Shown here: positions 1 to 9,469 of the stretch, piece by piece
Numbering within the stretch: the first letter of the stretch is position 1
How the letters are laid out: every line of letters begins with the position of its first letter
Source of the DNA: Candidatus Azambacteria bacterium
GTDB lineage: Bacteria > Patescibacteriota > Minisyncoccia > GWC2-36-17 > WO2-46-25
Direction of reading: 5' to 3'
Length of the DNA: 45,229 nucleotides
NCBI GenBank assembly: GCA_016234725.1
Contig: JACRAK010000032.1
Location: 1 to 45,229 of the forward strand
Position numbers and translations under genes: made by a program
The notes under the pieces: model-generated
The model's input: the letters and a program-made list of their open reading frames with translations, nothing else
Databases searched by the model: none
Told to the model about the DNA's origin: nothing

Positions 1-136
1 GATGAGTTGCGAAGCGTTGGAGTAAAAAAATAAGCGAGCTGTATTACATATACAGCGAGTTTATTTTTTTACGAAACGCAAGCAGATCGCCGCAATAATG
101 GATTATAGAGTGCGGTTTAATAGTGTGATGTCCATA
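1..136. repeat. Palindromic element family 2 (right part, cut by window edge)
   Basis: Matches the reverse complement of 25535..25714 (shared ...aataagc-agctgtatta-atatacagcgag-ttattttttt... and terminal gtgatgtccata). Confidence 0.8.
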
Positions 137-186
137 TGTCTCGAACTATGCGTATTTCGTTACAAAAGCGCATTCGGCGACAGACC
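137..186. repeat. Palindromic element family 1, right-end fragment
   Basis: tgtctcgaactatgcgtatttcgttacaaaagcgcattcggcgacagaccc is nearly identical to 28269..28319. Confidence 0.8.
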
Positions 187-196
187 CTAATAGTAT

Positions 197-2020
197 ATGG
201 AACAAGAACAAAAAACCAAAGGGATGCTGCATCCATTCACCCATCATTATCATCATCATTACCGTCTGCGCTTCCCCATCCATCACAAAAAAATATTTAT
301 CTTTGATGCCGCGCTTGTGGCAACTGGTTTGATACTCGGCGCGTTCGCGACCTATTATTTTTTACAAAGACCAACATTCAGACCTCTTGATATTTCCATT
401 ACCACGCAAGACCAAAAAATTACCATCGGTGCAGAGCACTTGTGGGAAGTGCGTATAACCAACATCAGCAACAAAACGATTCGCGGCATCACCACCACGC
501 TCACCTTCCCGGCGTCTTTCAAAATTATCTCTCCGGCAGACGCGGACTCCTCACTTTCAAAAATAAACACTTCAACATCCACGGCGGCGCGTGTGTGGAA
601 AATTGACGCGTTGACTCAACACGAACACTCATCGTTAGAAGTGCGAGGCGTGTTGTTTGCCCCTGTTGGAGAAACAATAAAAATCATCGTACGTACGGCA
701 GGTGCAACGGACTCAAAAGAACCTTTCTCGGAAACAACTGTTTTGGAATTGCGCGCCACCGATCCTGCTCTTGTGACCACTGTGGAATTTCCTCAATCGG
801 TGTTCGCCGGAGAATCATTTCCATTTACGGTCACCTATGCAAACGCGAGCGCGACCACACTTGAGCGCCCTATACTGCGTTTTGAAACTCCTTCTTCCTT
901 TGCACTGAACAACAAACCGAGCTCATGGAAAGATGGAAGCATTATCTTGCCAACGCTCGCCCAGGGAGCGCGCGGATCCATGGAACTCAACGGGTTGTTC
1001 ACCGCGGATTCACACGTGAGCCGTGTTTCAATTGGTGTCCGCACAAGCGCTGAACTCAATGGCAAGCGTGTGAGCCAAGAAGATATTTTGCCGAGCCTTG
1101 AAGTCAAACCAACTGGTATAAAAATTTTGCTCAAAAGCGTTGAAGCCAATGGCACCCCCGGCGAACCGCTTCATTTGATTGTTTCACTTGAGCACACAGG
1201 ATCGGACACATTTCAAACTGTTTCTGTGTGCGTACCACTTAACCTCAATCTTATAAATAAAGAAAGCGTCAAGGGCGATGGAAAACTGGCAGATACTATG
1301 TATTGTTTCACACCCGCACAGCGCGCGGAACTCACCGAAATCAAAAATGGATTCCATGGTGAATGGCCTCTTACTTTTTCTCTCCAAAACACTCCTACGC
1401 TCACCGACACAGAAACCAATAAAAACGCCGTGTTAGCATTTACGCCTCGCGTATCATTAACCGCACAGCGCGCCGGGGCGACCATCAAACTCTCGTTGGT
1501 GGGGTCTGAACTGCGCGTCCCGCTCACCACCACGCTCACTCTGAAAACAATGGGGCGCTATTTTACCAATGAAGGCGACCAGCTTGGACGCGGACCTCTG
1601 CCGCCTCAAGCTGGTAAAACAACCAAATACTGGATCGCGTGGGCTATCCGCTCAAGCACCAATCCAGTAAAAAATCTTATCATCCGCGCTATATTGCCTT
1701 CCTCAATCCAATGGAGCGGCAAAAGCACCGTCAACAAAGGAAAAAATATGATCTATGATCCAATAACGCGAGAAGTGCGTTGGACGCATGAATTGCTTGA
1801 GTCAACCGCGGACGGATGCGCGTGCGCGGAAGGCGGGTTTGAAGTATCGTTGACTCCTTCAGTAGAAGATATTGGCACTGTTTCCGTACTTATAAAAAAT
1901 ATCTCCGCAGACGGCATAGACATATGGACAGACGCGCCGGTACATGCCGCCGCGCCAGACATTACCGCCAATCTGATTGATGATCCTCTGGCGCAAGGCA
2001 AAGGACGAGTGCAAAAATAG
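197..2020 (+). CDS. Membrane-anchored protein with N-terminal TM segment and repeated beta-sandwich-like (DUF11/CARDB-like) extracellular region
   Basis: 607-aa ORF; hydrophobic FIFDAALVATGLILGAFATYYFL near the N-terminus; repeated 'VRITNISNKTIRGI..LTFP'-type segments. Confidence 0.75.
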   Translation: MEQEQKTKGMLHPFTHHYHHHYRLRFPIHHKKIFIFDAALVATGLILGAFATYYFLQRPTFRPLDISITTQDQKITIGAEHLWEVRITNISNKTIRGITTTLTFPASFKIISPADADSSLSKINTSTSTAARVWKIDALTQHEHSSLEVRGVLFAPVGETIKIIVRTAGATDSKEPFSETTVLELRATDPALVTTVEFPQSVFAGESFPFTVTYANASATTLERPILRFETPSSFALNNKPSSWKDGSIILPTLAQGARGSMELNGLFTADSHVSRVSIGVRTSAELNGKRVSQEDILPSLEVKPTGIKILLKSVEANGTPGEPLHLIVSLEHTGSDTFQTVSVCVPLNLNLINKESVKGDGKLADTMYCFTPAQRAELTEIKNGFHGEWPLTFSLQNTPTLTDTETNKNAVLAFTPRVSLTAQRAGATIKLSLVGSELRVPLTTTLTLKTMGRYFTNEGDQLGRGPLPPQAGKTTKYWIAWAIRSSTNPVKNLIIRAILPSSIQWSGKSTVNKGKNMIYDPITREVRWTHELLESTADGCACAEGGFEVSLTPSVEDIGTVSVLIKNISADGIDIWTDAPVHAAAPDITANLIDDPLAQGKGRVQK

Positions 2021-2034
2021 ATGATGTCTTATTC

Positions 2035-2162
2035 GGGACTGACGCCGAATGCGCTTTTGCAACGAAACGCGCAGATTTTGAGACAAAATTGTTGAATAAA
2101 TTTTGAAATAATTTTGTCCGAAATATGCGCATTGCAGTCAAAGTGGCATTCAGCGACAGACC
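2035..2162. repeat. Palindromic element family 1 (internally shortened)
   Basis: gggactgacgccgaatgcgcttttgcaacg ... gcattgcagtcaaagtggcattcagcgacagacc; central loop missing. Confidence 0.75.
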
Positions 2163-2205
2163 AAAAATTGCATCTGGCGGCAGACACTTAATACAGGAGG
2201 ATGAA

Positions 2206-3228
2206 ATGAAGTTGCAACATACTTCACGATGTAAAGATCGTCGGCCTGCCGACCACGATATGGCGCTTCAATTTACACTGCATTGTACGGAGGGCGCGGA
2301 CATAGGCGCGCAGTGCGAAGCGATAACCGACTATCTCAAAGACCGCCCCGGGCGCTACGCGACGGTCTGCAGACGCGCGGCAACCTTGTGTGTTTCACCA
2401 GAACGCAAGGTTACATTTCTGCTTGAAGCAGTACACAGAGCGTGTGCTCTTAACCAAAGACAGTGGCGTATCGCATTCATGATGCAGTGCCTTGAAGAGG
2501 CAAAACCGCTCTTTGCGGACGAATTCACAGACGATGAACGGAAAAATGCGCTTCTTGAGCGTTGGCGCGACATCGCTCTCACCGTGTTCCATGCGGCTGG
2601 ACATTTTCACGCGTGCGCGGAAGTATACCAAGAACGCGCGAACGCGGCTTCAGACAACGGCGCACACGCAGATGCCTTTGCGAATCAATTCATGGCAAAG
2701 GTAGCGCTCTGCGATAGCGCGTTAGAGCAAGGTATTCCGCAGACCATACAATCAGCGGTACTTGAGGTCAAAAGCGTGGCAGGACGGCTTATATTAACAC
2801 TTGAAGATTCGCCTCTCAACGCGTATTGGCGCATGAGGTGCTTCATTCATGTCTTGCGCGCCGAGTGGCTTGGCGGATTCCATAATCCTAACACCGTGGA
2901 ATGTTTCGCGGAACTCAAGAAATTGCGCAAGCAAATGCCCTGCAACTTTGTGGACGCGCTCAAGGTGCTTACCGCCGCGTACTATACGAGACAGTCGTTT
3001 GGTGAATGGGCCGACGCGCTTTCAATCGCGCGAGAAGTCGCGCTCAACCCGCGGGCACATCCAGACTGGCGCGCGGAAGCATACCTTGTGCTGATATTCG
3101 CGATGGAAAAAAGCGGTTACTCAAAAAAGGCGATCGCGTACATCAATGACCTTTTGAAACTCCCTGCGTCTGGAGGGCATGTTGCCCGCGCCATCGCTGA
3201 CCGGCATTTGCGAGAACTGACTTATTAA
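2206..3228 (+). CDS. Hypothetical protein, probably alpha-helical/TPR-like
   Basis: ORF 2125..3228, but ATG at 2206 follows 'acaggagg'; the upstream extension lies in the repeat element. Confidence 0.65.
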   Translation: MKLQHTSRCKDRRPADHDMALQFTLHCTEGADIGAQCEAITDYLKDRPGRYATVCRRAATLCVSPERKVTFLLEAVHRACALNQRQWRIAFMMQCLEEAKPLFADEFTDDERKNALLERWRDIALTVFHAAGHFHACAEVYQERANAASDNGAHADAFANQFMAKVALCDSALEQGIPQTIQSAVLEVKSVAGRLILTLEDSPLNAYWRMRCFIHVLRAEWLGGFHNPNTVECFAELKKLRKQMPCNFVDALKVLTAAYYTRQSFGEWADALSIAREVALNPRAHPDWRAEAYLVLIFAMEKSGYSKKAIAYINDLLKLPASGGHVARAIADRHLRELTY

Positions 3229-3245
3229 CTCATCACAGCATATCC

Positions 3246-3275
3246 CTCTCTAAACGAACCCTAGAGAGTTTTTTT
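3246..3275 (+). terminator. Rho-independent terminator
   Basis: CTCTCTA-aacgaaccc-TAGAGAG followed by TTTTTTT. Confidence 0.75.
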
Positions 3276-3296
3276 ATTAGACATATCCCACAAAAT

Positions 3297-3395
3297 GGGT
3301 CTGTCGCCAAATGCGCTTTTGTAACGAAATTTCTGAATTTTAAAACAGAATTGCTGAATACATTTTGAGGTTTAACCGTGGTTAAGCCAAAAATT
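3297..3395. repeat. Palindromic element family 1, left half
   Basis: gggtctgtcgccaaatgcgcttttgtaacgaaatttc...gaggtttaaccgtggttaagcc. Confidence 0.7.
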
Positions 3396-3432
3396 GAATA
3401 ACAGTTCCTTCGCCGCCTTAAAAACACGACCA

Positions 3433-3461
3433 TTGACAAAATCGTAAAAATATGCTATGAT
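3433..3461 (+). promoter_or_regulatory. Sigma70-type promoter for the downstream glycosyltransferase
   Basis: TTGACA - 17 nt - TATGAT, 47 nt upstream of the ATG at 3509. Confidence 0.7.
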
Positions 3462-3508
3462 ACTTGGTCAAGTTAAATAAAATTATTTCAGCTTAAATAA
3501 GCCAAAAT

Positions 3509-4714
3509 ATGCGTATTGCGATGATTGGACAAAAGGGTATTCCCGCCTCATGGGGAGGGGTTGAACGGTGTGTGGAAGAATTATCCACAGGCTTGATTCG
3601 CCGTGGGCATACGATTACGGTGTACGCGCGCAAATGGTATACGCAAAGTACCGCCGATGGAAAAAACGCTCTCAAAAAACATTCATACCAAGGTGTTCAT
3701 CTTGTCTTTGCGCCCTCATTGCCCACCAAACATCTTGACACCATCACGCATGTACTCGCCGCCACTTTGCACGCGCTGTTTCAAAATTATGATGTGATTC
3801 ATTATCATGGCGTCGGTCCATCGCTCGTCGCGTGGATTCCTCGTCTGTTTGCGCCGCGCGTAAAAATTATCGCGACATTTCACAGTCCGGACCGTTTGCA
3901 CGGCAAGTGGGGTACGATCGCGCGGTTTATGCTCACACTGGGCGAATGGGCAAGCTGTCATTTTGCGCATGAAACAATCACGATTTCTCAAACGCTCCAA
4001 CAATACGCGGCGGAAACCTACAAAGTTCCGACTATCTATATTCCCAATGGCGTAACACTGCCGCACACTCCCACGAAAGAAAAAACCGATTCTGTGTTGC
4101 GCGCTTTTGGATTGCGCGGCGAACGATATTTTATTATTATCGCGCGTTTTGTTTCGCACAAAGGAATCCACTTGGCAATGGACGCGTGGCGCCGCGCGGA
4201 GCGTGATTACTCTGCGCGCATGCGCGGATTGCAGTTGGTTATTATTGGCGACGAACAAGGAGACAAAGCGTACGCGGCAACACTCCGCCGCATGGCAAAA
4301 AAAATTCCTCACATTGTTTTGACCGGTTGGCAAGACGCGGAAACCACGCAGATATTGCTTGCAGAAAGCATCGCGCTCATTCAACCATCGCAATCAGAAG
4401 GTTTGTCTATTGTTATGCTTGAGGCGTGCGCGCATGGCAAGCCGATTATCGCAAGCGACTTGCCGGAAAATCGCGAATTGGTTACCGACCGCCGTTTCTG
4501 TTATGAAAAAACAAAAATCAGCCAGCTTGAGGAGCGTCTGGTATGGCTCATTGCCAACCCTGAAATCGCGCAGGTGGAGGGTTTACGCAACCGCGAAAAA
4601 GTTGAACGCCATCATAACTGGGACGCCATCATCAGGCAAACAGAACATATCTACGCCGACGCGGTCTTGAGCCGCGAATGGAATTGGCAAGGCGTCCAAT
4701 TGCGCGCGGAGTAA
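3509..4714 (+). CDS. Glycosyltransferase family 4 (GT-B fold)
   Basis: N-term MRIAMIGQKGIPASWGGVERCVEELSTGLIRRGH, C-term 'ALIQPSQSEGLSIVMLEACAHGKPIIASDLPENRE'. Confidence 0.9.
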   Translation: MRIAMIGQKGIPASWGGVERCVEELSTGLIRRGHTITVYARKWYTQSTADGKNALKKHSYQGVHLVFAPSLPTKHLDTITHVLAATLHALFQNYDVIHYHGVGPSLVAWIPRLFAPRVKIIATFHSPDRLHGKWGTIARFMLTLGEWASCHFAHETITISQTLQQYAAETYKVPTIYIPNGVTLPHTPTKEKTDSVLRAFGLRGERYFIIIARFVSHKGIHLAMDAWRRAERDYSARMRGLQLVIIGDEQGDKAYAATLRRMAKKIPHIVLTGWQDAETTQILLAESIALIQPSQSEGLSIVMLEACAHGKPIIASDLPENRELVTDRRFCYEKTKISQLEERLVWLIANPEIAQVEGLRNREKVERHHNWDAIIRQTEHIYADAVLSREWNWQGVQLRAE

Positions 4715-4726
4715 ACGCGCGTTGAC

Positions 4727-4888
4727 TAGACTTGTCCCCAAATAAGCTTTCGTAGCGAAATTGTCAAATTTTGAGGCAAAATTGTTGAATAAATTTTGAG
4801 GTTTAACAGTAGTTAAGCCGAAAAATTTTGAAACGATTTTGGCCAAAATTTGACAATGAAGGAGAAATGTTATTGGGGGACAAGTCTA
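4727..4888. repeat. Palindromic element related to family 1, variant termini TAGACTTGTCCCC/GGGGACAAGTCTA
   Basis: Perfect 13-bp terminal inverted repeats; family 1 core ttgttgaataaattttgaggtttaacagtagttaagccgaaaaattttgaaa. Confidence 0.8.
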
Positions 4889-6928
4889 CGGTCCGCAAAA
4901 AAAACAACTGCGCGAGGAGGTAATAATATCACTGCGCCAATCACCATCAAACCGCGCGCTTGAAACATCTATACCGGCACGGCTCTGCTGCGATCCTGCC
5001 ACAAAACGATTTTTTAACGCGCCGCGGCTATCAAACACTTTCACTTCTGGTATTCCGCGCGCGTGACCAGCAATAATATCATCTCGCCCATCGCCATCTA
5101 TATCCCCCATGGCAACAGAAACGCCTTGCGTGTCGCGAGCGCCAAACGCGCTCCAGCCCGCGGACAAAAGTCTGCCGCGCAAAGAAAATACTCTCACCAA
5201 CGACGCGCCTCGCGCGATTCCTATCACTATTTCTGTATTCGCGGAATTATTCAAATGCCCCGCGGATACCGTAACGCCTCCCGCAAATCCTGCGCGTATA
5301 ACTTCAAACGGACGCGTTATTACCACGCCATCGGCGCGCGTTACCGCAACCTTGCCGCCGCGCGTTTTCTGGCCAAATACTAAATACAAACCATTTTCAT
5401 CGCCCGTATCCACCGTGGCAACAGAAAGCTCCCCGCGCCACACGCTCCCAAATGGATAGATTTGCGCGCGTACTATATCGCCTTCTTTAATCACCGCGTG
5501 GTTGTGTTCTATTATTATTGTTTCAAATGCGCCATCCCGATCCAAATCAATCCGCGCGATAGTCTGTCCGCCTAAAAATGATTCGTCATATGAAAAAAAA
5601 CCGTTGCGCGACTGCGTCCCATCCGCGCGATAAAGCCGTATAAAAGCGCCATTCACATACGGCGCGCCTTCAAGCGAATCCTGCGGACGCAACAGAATAA
5701 TGCCATCGTGAGGCGGAATACTCACCATGTTGACAATCTGCCCATCGTTGGCTGACGCGTCTTGCGTGCCTTTAATTTTTTCAAAATCCGCGTTCAGGTC
5801 AAACGTTTCCGCCGCGTCGGCCGTATTCACTAATACCATCCCACGCGTATAGTCTCTGCGCCACACGCCTTTCACGGCAAAATTGGCCGCACCGGTTTTC
5901 TGCACGTACGGAGCGCTTACCGGCTCACCCAACAGCGCTTCGTACTCGTCATACCACCATGTTTGGCCGTGGTTCTGATCGCCAAAATCAAAGGCGTAAT
6001 AACCATCTCCCAACAATGTTGATGTCAAACCAAAACGCATTGCTTGTAATTGGCTCTGATCGCCCGTGTTGGCAGTATTCGCGTTGATAATCGCAAAAGA
6101 AGGCGGGCGGGCTTTATCGATGAAATCAGTATATTGTTTCATTGTCGCGCTCCATCCGCGCGCGCGAGGAAAATTTTCAAACATCATGCCGTTGAATTGC
6201 ACAAATCGGTCTCCGTCATTGCCCGCTATAAGATACCGATCCCCGGTGGCCGCGCGTATAATCTGCACCAACGCATTAAATCCGTCCGCATACGCGCGGT
6301 CTATGGTCTCCGCGCTTTCCGTAACGCCGTCTCTGTTGATATCAAGCGCGCCGCCCAACTGGCCGCTCAAATTATTCCATACATTATCCAAAAATACTCC
6401 ATCCCATAAACCGCTTCCCAAAACGCGCGCGCTCACAAAACTACCCAATGTTTCAATCCACCGCGCGCCGTCTATTGTTGGCGCGGCTGTGGTGAGATTG
6501 AGCACATGTGTTCCCGGCCAAAAACTTACAAGCGCGCCATTGGGGCGCTGCAAGTTCCACGCGGGGTCAATCTTCTCTGCCAATTCATAGCGCAAAGGTG
6601 CATACGCTTTTTGTTCAAGCGCGTCATCGCGAATTTCTTGCGAGGTAATGTACGCCAACAAAATAATTGAGGGGTTGAGCGCGCGCATGAGGCGGAGTTT
6701 GTCCTGATTGCGCACACCGTGCTCCATGTCTAGAATCACCATGTCCCATTTGGCAAGCTCGCGCGCCTGTGATTCTGATAAATCCCATGACAAAAAATAG
6801 TTCGCGCGTTTGGGATAGGTGGTTTTCATCTGATACGCGTCCGCGTAACCGCCCGGCGCTATGAGCGAGGCGATCAGACCAATACTATAAAGATACTTGA
6901 ATGTTTGGGACATAAAAATTATACTCAA
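4886..6928 (-). CDS. Putative glycoside hydrolase-like (GHL15-type) protein with C-terminal FG-GAP/VCBS-like repeats
   Basis: N-term 'RANYFLSWDLSESQARELAKWDMVILDMEHG..MRALNPSIILLAYITSQEI'; C-term 'MGDIDGDGRDDIIAG'-type repeats. Confidence 0.7.
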   Translation of the reverse strand: MSIIFMSQTFKYLYSIGLIASLIAPGGYADAYQMKTTYPKRANYFLSWDLSESQARELAKWDMVILDMEHGVRNQDKLRLMRALNPSIILLAYITSQEIRDDALEQKAYAPLRYELAEKIDPAWNLQRPNGALVSFWPGTHVLNLTTAAPTIDGARWIETLGSFVSARVLGSGLWDGVFLDNVWNNLSGQLGGALDINRDGVTESAETIDRAYADGFNALVQIIRAATGDRYLIAGNDGDRFVQFNGMMFENFPRARGWSATMKQYTDFIDKARPPSFAIINANTANTGDQSQLQAMRFGLTSTLLGDGYYAFDFGDQNHGQTWWYDEYEALLGEPVSAPYVQKTGAANFAVKGVWRRDYTRGMVLVNTADAAETFDLNADFEKIKGTQDASANDGQIVNMVSIPPHDGIILLRPQDSLEGAPYVNGAFIRLYRADGTQSRNGFFSYDESFLGGQTIARIDLDRDGAFETIIIEHNHAVIKEGDIVRAQIYPFGSVWRGELSVATVDTGDENGLYLVFGQKTRGGKVAVTRADGVVITRPFEVIRAGFAGGVTVSAGHLNNSANTEIVIGIARGASLVRVFSLRGRLLSAGWSAFGARDTQGVSVAMGDIDGDGRDDIIAGHARGIPEVKVFDSRGALKNRFVAGSQQSRAGIDVSSARFDGDWRSDIITSSRSCFFCGP

Positions 6929-8172
6929 GTCTTCGTCTGCACCACCTCTTCATATATCTCCATCAATCGTTCATAATACACCTCCGGATTGTTATGCGCG
7001 CGCGCGTATTCCCGAGCCGCGCGGCTGGCGGACTTCCATACCTCTTTGTCATACCCCCACACGCGCTCAATGGTCGCGCGCAGAGCGCGGGCATCGCCCG
7101 GCGGAAACAACCACCCATTCACTCCATCACGCACGATTTCCGGAATCCCGCCAATGGCGGACGCGATCACCGGTTTGCCTTTTGCAAACGATTCAATCAG
7201 CGACATCGAATAATTTTCAAACCATTCAGACGGGAGCACCACCACGCGAGCGCCTTCTACGATGCGCTCCAATGCCAACCCCTCCTTATGCCCCAGTAAT
7301 TCAATATGCGGCGCGTTTTTTATTTGCCTGCGGATAGAATCTTCAAGCGGTCCGGCGCCGACAATTTTTAATGGAATATGCGTGAGTGTCCGCATCGCGG
7401 CTATCAGCGATAGAATACCCTTCTCATGGCTTAACCTGCCCATGTATAAAAGATAATCGCCCGCAGGCTGCTCTTCGGGAGATGTAAGAGCGGCAGACGC
7501 GTACCACGCGGGATTTAAAAAATTATGCAGAGTAACAAATTTTTTCGCCGGTGCACCCCATTCAATCATAAGCGCGCGCATAAACTCGCTCGGAGCGATA
7601 AAACGCGCCACGCCTTTTTCATAAAACTGAAATAATTTGTGAAATGACAGTTCCAACGCGGCCACCAAGCTTTTTGCAGCGCTGTCATCTACACAACGGT
7701 TGAAAATTACCTCGTAATATCTATGGTGACTTGAACAAAGGCAGACGCCATGGCGATTAAACAATCTGTAGTTGGGACTCACCAGTTTGTAATCATGCAG
7801 AGTCATTACCACCGGTACCCTGTGTTTTTTGAACACCGCAAAAATAGATGGTGAAAAATGATGATAGATATTGTGCACATGCGCGATGTCTATTTTTATA
7901 TCAGTCAAAAGTTGATCAAGTTTTCGAGCCGCTTCTCTCGAGTACAAAAGGTGTCCAATCTTCTTAACTTCGCGCCACCACGGCTCGCGCTTTTGAAAAT
8001 TAATGGGGTCAATAAAATATTTTTCGTACGCGGTCTTGTGGTTGGTAGGATCCTTCATGCTCCATGGGACAACCTCATGGCCGTGCGCGGTGAGCAGATC
8101 AATCACATCAAAAAAGTGTGTCTCCGCGCCCCCGCGGCGATAGAAAAATTTATTGACTTGAAGAATACGCAT
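6925..8172 (-). CDS. Glycosyltransferase family 4
   Basis: MRILQVNKFFYRRGGAETHFFDVIDLL...LLYMGRLSHEKGI...SLIESFAKGKPVIASAIGGIPEIV; start chosen at internal Met19 of the ORF. Confidence 0.9.
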   Translation of the reverse strand: MRILQVNKFFYRRGGAETHFFDVIDLLTAHGHEVVPWSMKDPTNHKTAYEKYFIDPINFQKREPWWREVKKIGHLLYSREAARKLDQLLTDIKIDIAHVHNIYHHFSPSIFAVFKKHRVPVVMTLHDYKLVSPNYRLFNRHGVCLCSSHHRYYEVIFNRCVDDSAAKSLVAALELSFHKLFQFYEKGVARFIAPSEFMRALMIEWGAPAKKFVTLHNFLNPAWYASAALTSPEEQPAGDYLLYMGRLSHEKGILSLIAAMRTLTHIPLKIVGAGPLEDSIRRQIKNAPHIELLGHKEGLALERIVEGARVVVLPSEWFENYSMSLIESFAKGKPVIASAIGGIPEIVRDGVNGWLFPPGDARALRATIERVWGYDKEVWKSASRAAREYARAHNNPEVYYERLMEIYEEVVQTKT

Positions 8173-8231
8173 AGAATTATTATTAATTGTCTTGAAGTAT
8201 GAAATGCCTATTTTCGGCAAATGCATTGAAC

Positions 8232-8321
8232 CTTTGCATTACGAAACAGCTTTTTGAAGCAATAGCTTTTCGGGGCACGCATAAAATCCCTGAAGGATTT
8301 TTGCTCCAGCTCGCCGCCGCC
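8232..8321. repeat. Palindromic element family 3, left half
   Basis: ctttgcattacgaaacagc...ttttcggggcacgcataaaatccctgaaggatttttgctccagctcgccgccgcc. Confidence 0.7.
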
Positions 8322-8338
8322 AAAGACATATTTTTTTA

Positions 8339-9469
8339 TTATTTTAAACTTTTATATAACGATTTGTATTTTTCTATTGTCCGCATGAGCGCGAAGTATT
8401 GTGCTACACGCGCGCGGGCGGCGACACCCATTTCATGAGCGCGCGCGAGGTTGCTTAAAAGCTCCCGCAGAGCGTGGGATAACGCTTCAACATCCCCTGG
8501 CGGAACCAATAAACCTGTTTCTTTATCAATCACCATTTCAGGTATGCCGCCAACATTTGATGCTACCACAGGCACGCCGCAAGCGCCAGCCTCCAAAACC
8601 ACAATCCCCAACCCTTCCCATAATGAAGGCAAAACAAAAATGTCAGTGTCTTGTAAAATAGCTGGAATATCACGCCTAGTGCCCAAATAATTCACCCGTT
8701 CGCGTATATTTAAATCACGCGCCAAATCCAACGAATATGTTAATAAAGATCCCGCGCCAACCAACACCAACTCCCACGCAAGGTCATCTAAAAGTGCGAG
8801 CGCGCGAAGCAGTATCTCATGCCCTTTTTGCGGCTCCATGCGCGCCACACAAGTAATGTGCGGCATACGCACATTTGTTTTGTTATTTGTAAATGCGCCC
8901 GATACAACCGATGGCAACGGCGCTGGAATAAATTTCTGTATATCTACGCCATCATAAATCACCAGCAATTTTTTCTCTGGAAAATGATATGTCCGCACCG
9001 CAAATTGTTTTATAGCTTCTGAAAGGCATACCACGCGCGCGGGCGTAGTTGCCAATAATTTTTTTACAAATGTCTGCCACTTTTTTTCATCTGCATTGAT
9101 ATTATGCTCCGTGCTTATGATATGCTTTACTCCCGTTTTACGCGCCGCGTACCAGCCAAGAATATCCGCGCTCGTAAGATGCGTGTGCAAAATTGTTGGA
9201 GATTCTTTGCGTAAAAACGATACCAACGCGCGCGCCCGCTCGTACCACAAAATCCACTTTATTTTTGAATGTTTTTTAATAAGGCTGTCAAGGCGGACAA
9301 CACGCACGCCGGCGGATCTTAATTCTTCTTCCAAAGGGCCGCCCGCTACCATAGTAACCACCATGCTTTCAAACGCCGCGCGCGGCAAAGAAACGCACAA
9401 ATCAGCCACCAGCCGCTCCGCGCCGCCCAGCGCGAGCGTGGGAATACAATGAACAATTTTTATACTCAT
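8339..9469 (-). CDS. Glycosyltransferase family 4
   Basis: MSIKIVHCIPTLALGGAERLVADL...FVLPSLWEGLGIVVLEAGACGVPVVASNVGGIPEMV. Confidence 0.9.
   Translation of the reverse strand: MSIKIVHCIPTLALGGAERLVADLCVSLPRAAFESMVVTMVAGGPLEEELRSAGVRVVRLDSLIKKHSKIKWILWYERARALVSFLRKESPTILHTHLTSADILGWYAARKTGVKHIISTEHNINADEKKWQTFVKKLLATTPARVVCLSEAIKQFAVRTYHFPEKKLLVIYDGVDIQKFIPAPLPSVVSGAFTNNKTNVRMPHITCVARMEPQKGHEILLRALALLDDLAWELVLVGAGSLLTYSLDLARDLNIRERVNYLGTRRDIPAILQDTDIFVLPSLWEGLGIVVLEAGACGVPVVASNVGGIPEMVIDKETGLLVPPGDVEALSHALRELLSNLARAHEMGVAARARVAQYFALMRTIEKYKSLYKSLK

Noticed and set aside
2125-2205. N-terminal extension of the 2125..3228 ORF
   Set aside because: Lies in the palindromic element; a good RBS sits before the ATG at 2206.
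3716-4393. 225-aa minus-strand ORF inside the glycosyltransferase gene
   Set aside because: Antisense shadow ORF; the plus strand has clear GT4 motifs.
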